Below are positions 1 to 11,820 of a stretch of 64,000 bases of DNA, in pieces. The notes beneath the pieces are model-generated. The model was not told the origin of the DNA. It did not search any database and saw only the letters and a program-made list of their open reading frames with translations. Source of the DNA: Agelaius tricolor (taxonomy: Eukaryota > Chordata > Aves > Passeriformes > Icteridae). The stretch is taken from NCBI GenBank assembly GCA_023055355.1, contig JALJCS010000009.1, positions 44,360,501 through 44,424,500 on the forward strand. Reading direction: 5' to 3'. Position numbers and translations under genes: made by a program. Position 1 is the stretch's first letter; every line of letters starts with the position of its first letter.

Positions 1-3000
1 CACAAAACACAGTCTGCTGTCCCCAAATGCCACTCCTGCACTGTTCCCTGCAAGGGTAAGAGAGCCACAGGGAGCATGGGACAATAACCACTCTTCTGGC
101 CCCTTCACCAGCAGCCTGCTCCGCACACACATGTGCTGGGAGCACCCACAAATATTTGGGATTCACGGAGAAACAGAGCGTGTGCTGCTCCATCATTCCA
201 GGCACAGGCAAGCGGGCATCCAGGTGCTGGAGCACACCAGGCTGTGCAGCCCTCGCAGCCACAGAGCTGCTGGGCTTCCCAAAAGCACCAGCCCTTTCCC
301 CGTGCCCACAGACGGAGAGGAGAGGCAGGAGCAGCAGCCCCGTGTGCCGGAGCAGCTCTGTCCCCAGCCCTGCCGGCAGTGACAGTGCCTCTGCGCCATC
401 TCTTGGCAGCTGGATTTGCATTCCCCCTCCTGAGCGGCCAACAGAGCTCCTGCAATGAGAGACGGCCGGGGATGCTCGCCGGCACCTGCAGCGGAGAAAC
501 AAGTGTGAAACCGGCCATCCCGAGCGTGGAAAGGTACAGGGCCCTTTTCTGTCTGTCAGCAGCAAAGACAAGAGGACACGGACCGGCATTTTTCCTGTGT
601 GTGTGTGTGTGTGGAACAGGACATTGGCACCTGTGCAGGATGCAGGACATCAGACTCCCACCCGCACCAGGCAGAGGAGCTGGCAGAGAGTGCTTGACAG
701 AGAAGGATCAGACCCTCACAGCTGGCTCAGGGAAATATCTAGAAAGCATTCCAAAAACATTCTCTTTCTGAAACCAGGGTTTTCCTAAGCTACTTCCCCT
801 GCAAAGCAGAGCTAAAGTGCCGTGGTGCTGGCTGACAGGTACCCCCTGTGGAACAGTCTGCAGGCTGCCCAAGCCAAACCCTGCCCTGGGACATGCCAGC
901 CCCTGGCTCAGCTCGCTGGTGGCTGGGCTTCTTCATCTGTGATTATTCCTGGGCAGCCCTCTGCCTCCCCCAGGCTTGCAAGGGACACAAGGAGCGCAAG
1001 TACCTTGTGTCATCGGGCCCCTCTGTCAGCTGGCAAGGCAGCCCTGCACGCCAGCCAAGTAAGTTAATCAAGCAATGCTTAGGGGACCATAAATAGTTCT
1101 CAGCAGTGTGATTTGTCTGACTGCATGGGATAGATATGCCATCAGCCAATTTACCCACAGAGTCAGAAAGGAACCAGGCAGCAACGGCTGGAAAAGCCCA
1201 AGTGCAAAGCAAGGCTGAAAGAGGGGAAAAACAACAGAGAAAAACTGCAACACTGACAGATGAGGATTTTGGCAGCAATCACCATGTGTGTGCTTTGTGC
1301 ATCTCACAGCATCATTGCAAGGCTTAATTAAACAATAAGGGCCCCGGGAAGTTCAGGTGCTATGGGAGAACAAGGTGATGGCACTGATCCTGATCACCTG
1401 AAAGGTGAGCTGCTCTGGGGAGAAAGGGGGGGAGAAGATCCATCTTATTTAGATCAGAGCAATGCCAATGGGCTTGGCTGACACAGGAAGAGGAATTGCA
1501 CCTCTTCATCAAGAATATTCTTTATCTGCCCGTTTTGGGTACAAATAAGAGTAGAGAGATCATTTTGACAGCAGCGATGAGATTGCTCAGAAAATGAACC
1601 TGTGAAAATTGATTTCTGAGCTCTCTGTTAGGAGTGGAAAAGAAGAATAATTTCAGGTTGTCCAGAAATGCAGATTTTCCAGTTTGCTTGCTGACACCTA
1701 CCATAGAAAAAAATAAACACACTGGGTTGGCTAAATCCTTGCTTTTGACACAGAAATGCAGTGCCATTTACTTCATTTTGAGGGCTTATGTTTTGTTTTA
1801 TGCTCTTTTTTAAAAAATCGTGTTTCAAAACAGAACATTATTTCAAAATGAAAAAGGGAAATGTTTTGTTTGGGAACTGTGGGAATAAAACATTTAGATT
1901 GAAAAAAAGCCACCCTCCATTATTTAAGCCCAAACTATTTGTCGCACTTGACATGCATTTGCAAATGGATTCAGTTGCCCTGAAAATTGAGGGGTTTTTT
2001 CCTTGCTGATAGCTGCTTCAGGGGGGAGGAGGGAAAATAGCCTATTTCTGCCTTGGAGTTCATTTGTTCCTGAAGCTCTTTAACTCAGCTGGAGTCAGAA
2101 ATGTTCATCTTCACTGTGGGAATGACCAGGCTGTGCAAACAGCCTGCAGGCGAGGGGTGCCAAAGGTGCACTGCTCTGTGCTTTGGCATCAGGAAGGCTG
2201 CAGCCCCTGCTTTTGCTCTGGTATCCTAACATCCCAGGACATAAAAAAAATTGGGATTGCACATAGAGACCCATTGGGAAAGCCTCTGGCAGCCTGGAAA
2301 TGCTGTTTGGCCACAAGGGCTGCAAAAAGCACATTTTTTTCCAAACAGAGCAGCTCCTCAGAGCTCCCCTCAGCACAGACCTCTGCACCAGACCATTGCT
2401 GGGTGGCTCTGCCAGGAGAAGCAGCAGCCAGGTGTGAAGCCCAGCTGCAGGACACAGCCATGCAATCGCTTGACCCAACACCCCTTCCTACCAGGAGGGC
2501 AGTATTTCTCTTTATGGAAACGTTCTTCAGCCCTTATCCAACATTTCTGCTGCTTATTCTACTTTTGCACTTCTAATTAAGCTCCTTATTAAAGCAATTA
2601 ATTCTCCAAACACAAAACTGCAGTGAGTGAAAATTATTACCGACCGAAGGCTGTTTGGTGGAGTGTGGTAAATGAGTCGTGGAGGGCTGTAGCTTAATCC
2701 TGGTCCCCATGGATAAGGATTGTTGGAAGAAAAGCCTTCCCCCACTGCTGGAAGGGGTTTTTGCTCCGGCTCAGCAGGTGACAGGAGAAAAGAAAAGCAC
2801 AGACACACCCCTCCCCTGAGAGCAGCACTACAGGAGCCTCCCAAACTCATCCCTGACAAGGCAGCCTAGGCATCCTCTTATTTTGTGGAGTGCTGTGTAC
2901 ATTAGGGTTTAATAACAAGCTCAAGATTTAGGACTCCAGGGCCTGAGGGCTGTTTTTCCACATTAGCATAACAGCCATGCAGAAACAGACAGGGGGCCAT

Positions 3001-4262
3001 TCCTCCCTCCAGGAGCCTTCTCTGCCTCTCCACACCTTTCTCTCTCCAGGCTGCCAGCTCTTCTGGACCTCACCCTGCCAGGAAGAACTAAAGCTGCTTC
3101 TTTCTCTCTTTAGGTGTGATCACCTTTCAGAGCACAAGGAGTCTTTGCCCTGCAAATCTACCATTCCCAAAGGCAGGCTGTGATAAAGCCCACCCTTAAT
3201 TCTGGTCTGCTTCAAAAGAAAAGGGGTGGGGAAGAAGCAGCAATACAAGAAGGATAAGAAGTAGCTGAGGCTGACAAGCAGCTCACCTAGCACAAGGAGG
3301 GCAGGCACGACACAGATTGCCTGGCTTAGAGCATCCCACGAGCTGCCTGAGCCACAGGGCAGTGAGAACATTTATAATACCTGAGAGACAGATGTAAGAA
3401 AAGTCCTCTTCCCCTCCTCACCCTGTTGACACCCATTATGTGGCATTCAAAGAGTACCTGCTTTTTTTTTAGGGCAGACACACTTGACCATCTAAAGTTT
3501 TCTTTCTCTCACTTAAGCATCTTCCTCCTCCCTCCAGACCTGTTGGAGTGAGCAAAGTACCTTTCCAGGCACCCACAGGGCCTACCAACAAAAAGGGCTG
3601 AGGATGAGCTCCAGCACTGCTGAGCCAAAAGCAGTGCCAGCAGCTATCCTTTAACTTCCTCCATCCCCTCCCCAAAACTTTTGTTCTCTGCCTCTACCAC
3701 AGCGTAACCTCCAGATGGCAAAAATCCCTTTCCCACCACACAGCTCCTCTTTCCAGGGGGACATTACCTGCTGTGGTTTGGCAGGGAAGCCAGTCCCTGA
3801 ACTGGAAGCTGGCTTGTTGCTAGCCCAGGGCAGTGTTTCCTATTCCTGTCTCTTATCTTCGTCCCCAGCTTTACTCTCCCCAGTGCCTGAACACGAGCAG
3901 CCTGTAAAGGTCCCATCACCCACATGATTTACCTTGTCACAGCCCTGCTTCTGCACCAGCTCAGGCATTGTCCCACGTTGTCCCATCCACCCCAGAGAGG
4001 GGTGGGTGCCATGTGGGATGTCCAGCAAGCAAATCCTTGCACCAGCCTGGGGGTGCCAGATTGGTTATCAGGCACTCAAGAGCACTACAGAAAATGTGTG
4101 TCTTCTGCCAGGAGAGAGCCACTGCTCTCTCTGTGTCTGAGCACATTAGAGTGGAGTATTTCAGTTGTGAGACACACAAAAGGATCACCTGGTCAACTAC
4201 CTGACTGTTGTCATTACAGTGCAAGGGTTCCATATTGCTAGAGTTTCATAACTCCTTGATGT
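1..4262. other. Intergenic, no gene recognised
   Basis: No ORF has a recognisable domain; the longest, at 105-650 and 133-771, are in a GC-rich patch and overlap on opposite strands. AT-rich stretches at 1740-2010 and 2560-2690 look unlike transposon sequence and could be conserved non-coding DNA. Confidence 0.6.
596..613. repeat. Short (GT)n run
   Basis: Eight or nine GT dinucleotides. Confidence 0.9.
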
Positions 4263-4495
4263 TCTTGTAGGCAGTTCCTCTAGGCACTAACTCTTCCTTG
4301 TCCTCACAGCAGCCAGCTGAATCCAGTTCCCCCCAATCCACTCTTTTATAACACTCTTCTTATTGGCTACAGGTGTGGCCTGTTAAATCAGGCCTGTTCC
4401 TAATCTTCAATAATTGGCTCAGCTGCAACTCCTTAATGGGGTAAGATTACTTTCTATGCTACCCCCATTTTCTTATATTGTATCTCCCTACACCT
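4263..4495 (-). mobile_element. LTR fragment with TATA box
   Basis: The minus strand contains GTTATAAAAGAGTGGATT and, upstream, CAGGCCACACCTGTAGCC and TAACAGGCC-type blocks that I recognise from a passerine LTR U3 region. The TATA box lies at about 4344-4350. Boundaries are approximate. Confidence 0.5.
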
Positions 4496-4720
4496 GACCA
4501 TATCAGGTTAAAGCATGTTGTCAAGGGCATTGTCTAAATGCCTCTTAAACACAGACAGGGATGGGGCATCAATGACTCCAAAGCCTATTCCAGTGCTTGA
4601 CTGCCCCCTCTTTAAAGAAGTGCTTCCCAAGGCCCAGTTTGAATTTCCCCTGGCACAGCTTTGAGCTGCTAGCAGGAATATGCTCTACTCCCAGTCAGGC
4701 TACAAGCCCACATGCCCTTT
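4496..4720 (-). mobile_element. Old CR1-like fragment
   Basis: GACAGGGATGGGGCATCAAT and GCCTATTCCAGTGCTTGAC resemble the reverse-complement CR1 stretch around GGGATGGGGCATCCAC. Diverged; moderate support. Confidence 0.55.
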
Positions 4721-4810
4721 ATATTGATTAAAGGCTTTATATTGGTTGGTGCCCTCACCTGTCAGTACTGCCACACCCAGCACCCACATGTGAGGGAGAG
4801 ATTCGTTTAT

Positions 4811-4856
<46 letters not shown>

Positions 4857-4857
4857 A
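4811..4857. repeat. (TATC)n microsatellite
   Basis: About eleven perfect tetranucleotide units, the longest simple repeat in the window and probably polymorphic. Confidence 0.97.
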
Positions 4858-7800
4858 GTGTTTCATAAGAGCTGGGGTTTTCTCCCTTCTCCTGCTTTTA
4901 CCCCAGTTGCAAACACAAAGCACAGCCACACTGCCGCTGTGCCACCAGGGCACAGCAAAAGGGGACACATCTCCAGAGATTAACAGGCTCTCCAGCCAGT
5001 CAGGAGCAGCTACAGCTCCTAAACCCTGTGAAAAGAGCTCCAGAAAGACCCTGTCAGCAGGTGGAATTCTCCTCTGGGTTTCTGCTGTCTGAGCATTGTC
5101 ATTCAGAGGGAAGCCAGGCTGGCACACGGTAAGCACATCACAGGCACACAGCCACGTGTGACACGCTGGTGCCACATGTTCCCTGGAAAGGGCCCTGCCT
5201 CTTGCTCCAAGCAGAGAAACAACACATCCTTTCCAATTTTATGGCCATTTCTGGGTGCCAGCCACGGAGCAGTGGTGCAGGGGAAAGGCTGCAGCAGGGC
5301 CAAACTGGTGTCCAACTTCTAGAACCCCTGGCTGGAGGCTCACCTCATGCATCATCTGCAGGGATGTGAGGGGGAGTTAAGCTGCAGAGAGTCTGCCTGC
5401 TCCTGTTAGTGCTGCTGCTTTCCACTTGCATTTGAGACCAAAAACTCTGGGCAGTTCTGCTGCTTGTTCTGCTCACATGCTTTGGGCTCCTCAGGCAAAC
5501 ACAAGGTGGGCAAGGCTGTGTGGAGCTGCAGAAGGGAAGCCTCTCAAGCAGGTGTGGCTAGAGCACGGGGAAGGGGAGGCTTTCCAAAGCATTAATGACA
5601 TGTCCAGTTAAAGCCTGTCCAGTCTGTGGCCATTTGGATCAGCTTGTGACACGCTGGCATTGTCCTACAGCTGCTGCAAGCAAAAGCAGGAGGGAGGTGC
5701 CAAGCCCTGGAGCCCTGCAGTCCCCTGTGCCAGGAGGCTGAGGTGACAAAAGCCAGCTCAGGGCAGAGTCATTAGTTAAATTTCCTTCTGGCATTCCCTG
5801 CCATGGACCATGGATGGCTCAGAGCTGCTGTCAGCTCTTCCTTGACTTGCAGGGCCCCCTTCTCCCAGGGGCACACATCCCAGATGAGGAGCACAGCCCC
5901 TACCAGTGCTGTGCGTGCAAGAAAAGGGCTTTGCCCTCCCTCTGTGCCTGCAGGGACCACAGTCACTAAACTTGGGGACAGAGTAGGATAAAACCTGCCT
6001 AAAATGCTCCCAAACCACACAGACATTCTCTCCTGTCTCTTAGGTTCTACAGTAGCAGCTGTAGCTCCAGATTTCCATACATGGCTCTAGCCAAAGCCAG
6101 ACCTCCAGACTCTTTCCTTGAATGGTTAGCAAATGGAGGGACTCCTCAGAAATGCATTGCAAGTGTTAAGTTCCTCCACAGTTGACTCTGGCATGCTGGG
6201 GAGCCCTTTCCCATCAAGGTTTGAGTTTTCTCACCCCAGGCAGAGCCTGAGCACAGCAGCAGGGGATCTGCCTCTCCCAGGTGCCCCAGAAATTCTGGGC
6301 TCCACCTGCCCTGGCTGCCAGGGGCTCCTCTCATGTGTCCTTGAGCAAAAGATGGCAACTTCCAACCTTGACATCAGTCCAGGGGTCTCTCCAATTTTGG
6401 TGGAATTCGGGAGGTTGGTGCCAGCCAAGGGACTGCCATGTTGGATGTGTCAGTGCTAGGGAAGGCAGTGCCTTTCTTTCACTGCCGAATGGATGATTCT
6501 GTTCTAAGGCTGCCACCAGAGAGGCTGGTGCTAGAAAAAACCTCCTTCAGCCAAGTAATTCCACTCATCTGTCTGTCAGGAGAGGAAAGAAAGCAGCAAA
6601 ACACTTTGGGATGTCAGCCAGGCAACTGTCACAGAGCAAACAGCTGCCTGGCTCTCCCCCAGTGACAAAAACACAGCAGCCTTGGCACAGGGACAGGAGG
6701 ATGCAGTGTGAGCCAAGCAACAAGCAAGCCTTGCTTGGTCCTTGGTGTTTGGGGGGAGCACTGTGCTCCTCCAGGTGCTGCTGTACCCCCAGGTGAATGT
6801 CCAAGAGCAGAGTCACATCAGAGCCAAGGCAAATCCCTGCCTCCCTGGTGCCCTGCCAGGGCTCTGAGGAGCCATGCAGAGGGGAGAGCAGCCTTTGTGA
6901 GGCTCCTTGTCTCTCCCAGCCAGGAGGGACACGGGCAGCAGCAATCCCAGGGGTCACCCCACCTAAGGAGAGAGTGAACCCTGGGCATCAGCTCCTCTAC
7001 TAAAAAACAAGAGTGGAAAGAGCAGAGCAGCACCAGTGCTTCCTGCACCAATGCCTCCTCCAAGGCTGAGGGCCTCCTGCAGCATCTGCAGATGCTGAGA
7101 AACCAGGAGGCAAGGGGCAAGCACCCCTGGGGGCAAAGAAAGCCTACAACTTAGAGGATCAGCCCCTCTAGGACATGCTACTGCACAGGGAATGGGGTGG
7201 AGGAAAGGTGGCCAACCCAAACCAGCTGCCATCCTTTTGTCTTCCTTTAGCTGGGGAAGAGGCAGGAGCAGCCAAGAGTTCTTCATGGGCCTCCTAAGTA
7301 AGTGCTTTACTAGAACTCATAAAACAAAGAATCCTACTTCAGGAGGCAAGGCACTCATCTTTCATCAGCCTCTGATCTCCCACAGCTCTAATTGACCTCA
7401 GCAGAACACACAGATGCACTGCACTTTAAAGAAGGAATCACACCTCTGTGTTATCCCAGCAATTCCCAGGAGAGGTTAGAGCAAGGGAAATTTGGTTGTT
7501 CACACATATCCACAGGAGGTTTGAGCCCACAAAGACATTTCTGTTGGGTTTCTGGCTGATACCAAATGCATCCTCTTTGATGTGCACTTTTGGGTCAATG
7601 CACACCAACATCCTCCAGGTCCCCTTTCATCCTGCAGGAGCCAGGGAACCACTTCTGATGGCAGAACTCATTTTAAAATGACTCCAGAAAGCTGATGTGT
7701 GTCTGCACTCTGTACCCCCAGGGAAAATGGGACCCTGCAGACATTCCCAGGAGGTTTGCTGCTGCTCCTGGCTTTTACTCCTTGCTTGGCATTTCTTCCC

Positions 7801-10229
7801 ATTGCCTAAGACCTCCCTGTCATAGAGGAGGTTTGAAGCCCTTCAGCTTTGAGCAACGCCAGCTGAATATTGAGGCTGATTTTCTTTATATAGATGCTGT
7901 TTTTCTCTTTCTATTAGTGGTCTCTGGAAGCTCCCAGGCCAATTGTTTGAGAGCAGATTTTATAGCTGCATGTGACAGTAAGGAGAGAAAATATGCTAAT
8001 ACATTCCCAACACAGGAAGAGAAATGCCAGGTCAGGCTGTGGGAAAGGCAGCAGCCCTGCAAGGAGAAGCAGCTCTGCACAGGCAAGGAGAGCAGGTCAC
8101 CATCATGCCAGTGGCACACCTGGCTAGGAGGGGGCCAGGCTTGCTCAGCTTTCAAGAAAAGTGTGGCTTTCCCTGGTGCAAAGAGTGGATTTATCATGGA
8201 ATGAGTGTGGAGGCATGAGGGAACAACAGACCCTCCTGGTGGGCTTGCTTGGTCTCCATCCCTCGTGGCTGTAGGCACTGGAGTGAGGCACAGCTGGTGA
8301 CACATCATTTCAGACTCCAAGGGGAGAAGTGCTTATTCCCTGCACCTCAGAAAGGCAGCACTGAGGTGGAGAGTAGCTGCTGGTGGAGGGTGAAATCAGA
8401 TAAGAGGTTTCTGGGCAGCTTTGGGGGTCAGATGGCTGTTGTGAGAAGGAAAATTGTAGGCTGAACTTTCCCCACACCTCCTGGCTGCATGTAATTCAGA
8501 GAAACCTGATTCTTCACAGACTTCCCAATCAGATAATCCACGGGTTACATGCATGGAAGCACACCAACTTCTTCTCTGGTTTCAAGGAATTCAAAAGGTG
8601 AAATTGATTCTGCATATGTCAGGGAGTGCTGAGTTCAGGATGTTGTGTTTCCAATCACTGCTTATGTCTTGCTTGCCGTCCCACCCTGGGAAGCACAGCC
8701 TCCTCATTGAAAGGCTCTTCTTCCCTCACATCTTCATTCATCAAGCCAGCTGTCGACAGAAGCCTGTAAGCACAAAGCTCAACCACGGCAGTGGGCTTGG
8801 GAGACTGCTTTATTTTTAGAAAAAAAGACCCTAAAAACTTAAAACAACCATATTTCTCTGGAGAACTGGCTCCAGAACCATTACTAGTAAAAGCTGCCTT
8901 GAAATAAAACCATTTCTAATGACGGCATTTAGCAGTAGTTTCAAGAGCCCAGGACTCTCGCAATTTAATCAGAGGGGAATGCATTTTTGGGTAAGGCATT
9001 CAGGGCCAGTGAAGGGCTCCAGGGTAGGCAGCATAACTGGCCTTAGCTTGCCTGTCACTGCTCAGAGCAATCTGTGATGCCTTTGCTCACAGGACCCAGC
9101 ATTTCCCCTCTGGCTCCGCATAATGCACCGAGATCTCCGATTCCTAAGTGGTTTGCAGTGCACAGTTCTTTTTTCTCAGTAACTCTCTCATTATAGGCCA
9201 ATTTCAACTTATAAATTCATTTATAAGCCAGTCCATTTGTGCAGACCGTCTTGCTGGAGGCAGACTTCTGCCTTTCTCCATCTCCCTCCCTCCCTGCTTC
9301 ACTGGAGCCTCTAATAAGGGCAAGTGTGTGTGAATCCAGGACATCTCTTGTCTGCTGCTTGTGTGGGGCAGAGGCTGGGGACAGGCACAGCCTCCACCAG
9401 AAAATGTGGACAAATTTGGGAAGGGGCAGTGCAGCTGTTACTGGGGGGTGTTTTTGCTGCCCAGCTAGGGTACAGTAGAGAGGATGGTGGTTTCTGCAAA
9501 CACAGCTGTGCCCAGCCCCTGCTGCAAAATCACGAATCAGGGATGTGCTCACACTTTGCTGCTCCTCCTTCCCAGACCTCCCCGAGGGAGCAATGCCTAC
9601 CCCAGGACATCCCCCAGCAGGGGCCCATCTGGCAGAGGAAGAACATTGCTTCAGTTCACTCCATCATTCCCAGGACTTTCCCTATCCCAGTGGCCCTGGG
9701 ATGCCTTCCCATTGTTAACGCAGCTTCGGAGCATAGATCAAAAGTGCTTGGGCAGCAAACCAGGGACTGGGACAGGAGTGGCCACCACCTTTGGGCAAGG
9801 AGAGATGAGAAAAAGGGGAAGGGTATGAAGGAAACCCAGCAGCAGGAAAGTTGACCTTGACAGGCCCAAGAAAAGGCAGGCACCTTCTCCAAATGTGAAT
9901 GGCCCCAGCCCCTTGGCTAAACCCAGTGAACCAGTGAGGGGTCACCAGGCTGACCCTAGCTGGAAGCTGACTCCAGGCCCATAAAAATGGGCCATCATTC
10001 ACCTTTGCCACTGTGCTACTGAGGACACACTGACTACAAGGCAGTGACCAGGAGGAGGAGAGGGTGAAGTAACAAGCGATAGGACAAAAGGAAATGGTCT
10101 CAAGTTGTGTGGAGGGCAGCTTTAGTGAAAGAGTCAGGAAGACTGAAAAGACTTACCTGGGTGGTGAGGAAAGGCCTGGTTAAGGGGGGTGAATTCATGC
10201 TATGGACAAATCCAGGCACAAAACATGGC
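4858..10229. other. Intergenic, no gene recognised
   Basis: Scattered short ORFs with no domain signal. The stretch 8880-9250 is AT-rich and complex (see findings). Confidence 0.6.
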
Positions 10230-10620
10230 GAGTGCCAGGCCAATCTCATGGCCATCATGTGGTGATCATATGGCGATCATGCACTAATCAGAAACTTATC
10301 AAGGCCCAATCATCTGATGATCGTGAGTCCATCACGGGATGATCAAAAGCCAGTCATGTGCAGAGCAGGTGCCAATACACGCTGATCAGCTGAGATCATT
10401 CACCCATCATGTGTCAACCATGAGCCATTCATGTGAGGATCACAAGAAGACCAGGTGAAAATCATGTAATGATCATGCAGCAATCATCATCACATCGATC
10501 ACGCATTAATTGCCTGATCATCACACAACTATCACCTGTCCATTGTGCCATGATCACACTGCCCACCAGGCGTTTATCTCATGCCAATCACATGGTGATC
10601 CCATGTGTCCTGTCCCATCC
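10230..10620. repeat. Degenerate GATC/ATCA-rich repeat array
   Basis: About a dozen GATC words plus many ATCATG and AATCA words in roughly 390 bp, separated by irregular 10-25 bp intervals. No single perfect unit can be drawn. It looks like a decayed minisatellite. See findings. Confidence 0.75.
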
Positions 10621-10750
10621 CATGACATGCCTGTGTCACCATGGCTCGGTTGGCCGCTGGTGCCCCAGCGGTGCTCAGCAGTCAGGGCTGTGGCTGTGCC
10701 CGGCCTGGACACCAGGAGAACCCTCTTCCTTGGAAGAGTAGTTAGACATT

Positions 10751-11410
10751 TGTCCTAGGGTGGTGTTATGATGCTTGTATCCCCAGTGGTCTGTTCTGTT
10801 TATGCTGGATATTATGCTCTGTGCCTTCAAGACTGGCTCTGAGGAGTGAAGCTTTGTTTTGTTTTGGTTTTGTTATCAGCCTGCTCCCCCACGGCTGAAG
10901 GGACACACAGATGGGGCAGTACATAGCGCTGCTTTTGCTTTTCGCTTTGCTCTTGCTTTTGCTTCTGCTCTTTAGTTAGTTTAGCTAAGCAGTGCGAATT
11001 TTTCCCTGGACTGTTCCTCCTTTCCCTTTTTTGGAACCACTCGAACCTGCTCTGGGCTGGGGCCTGGCAAACACCGAGAGTTTGCACCTTGTGGCCTGCC
11101 GGGGCCTACTCTGGGCAGCAGCCATCCCCAGTGCCAGAGGGACTGAGAACAGAGCGACAACTCCCAGGAGAGACTTTCTGAATTTGTCATCTTTTTCAGA
11201 GTGGTGAAAGAGTGGTGTCAGTCAGTATTGTTCATTTTGTGTGCTGGGGGTGCTCTGCCTGTTAAATAAACAGGTTCTTTCCACTTCTCTCCAAGGAATC
11301 CTTCCCGAACCGGTTGGGGAGAGGGGCTGTGTGGGTTTGCTTTCTGGAGGGGTCCCCTTTTGGAGGTTTTCTCCCAGATTTGCCCTAAACCAGTTGGAAC
11401 GGGCTGGATC
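10751..11410 (+). mobile_element. Solo LTR (passerine-type endogenous retrovirus)
   Basis: Begins TGTCCTAGGGTGG and carries pyrimidine-rich blocks, then AATAAACAGG (near 11262), then a tail with CTAAACCAGTTGGAAC. I recognise this as a common songbird LTR type. The 3' boundary is uncertain and no target duplication was found. The CpG-rich DNA that follows could be leader remnant or host sequence. Confidence 0.65.
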
Positions 11411-11820
11411 GCGGAACCACCATCCCTGGATGTGGCGCTCGGTTTGGCGCTGGATGGCGGCTGGGCTCGGTGACCTTATCGGTCCTTTCCAGGCTGAAGG
11501 ACTCAGTGACTTTGGGCTCTCCGGCTCCCCGGCAGAGGCAGCAGGGCTCAGCCCCGCTCCGTGTCCCGGGAAGCCCCAGCAGATGGTGCCAGACTGTCAG
11601 AAACCCTCCGGGAGCCCGCCCGGCTCTGCCGGGAGCTGCCGCCGCCGCCCCTGCCCGCCGGGAGGGGTGCGAGCTTTTGGAAGCCCCGCACCGAGCTGGA
11701 GTAATTCCTTGGAGCATGTGAAAACATCGGCATCCAACTCCCTCACTTCAGCCAGCACTCCCTGGCCAGCATCTCGTCGTTTCCAACGTTTTTATTTTCC
11801 ACCGCGATGTTTGCTCCTCG
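11410..11820. other. CpG-rich block in the gene-poor left flank
   Basis: Dense CG dinucleotides (for example CCGCCGCCGCCCC near 11640) and high GC against neutral surroundings, directly after the LTR at 10751. It could be an orphan CpG island or retroviral leader sequence. No coding content recognised: the overlapping 235-codon ORF begins inside the LTR. Confidence 0.45.

Noticed and set aside
2064..2580. 170-codon plus-strand ORF
   Set aside because: Opposite-strand ORFs of similar size and no domain signal.
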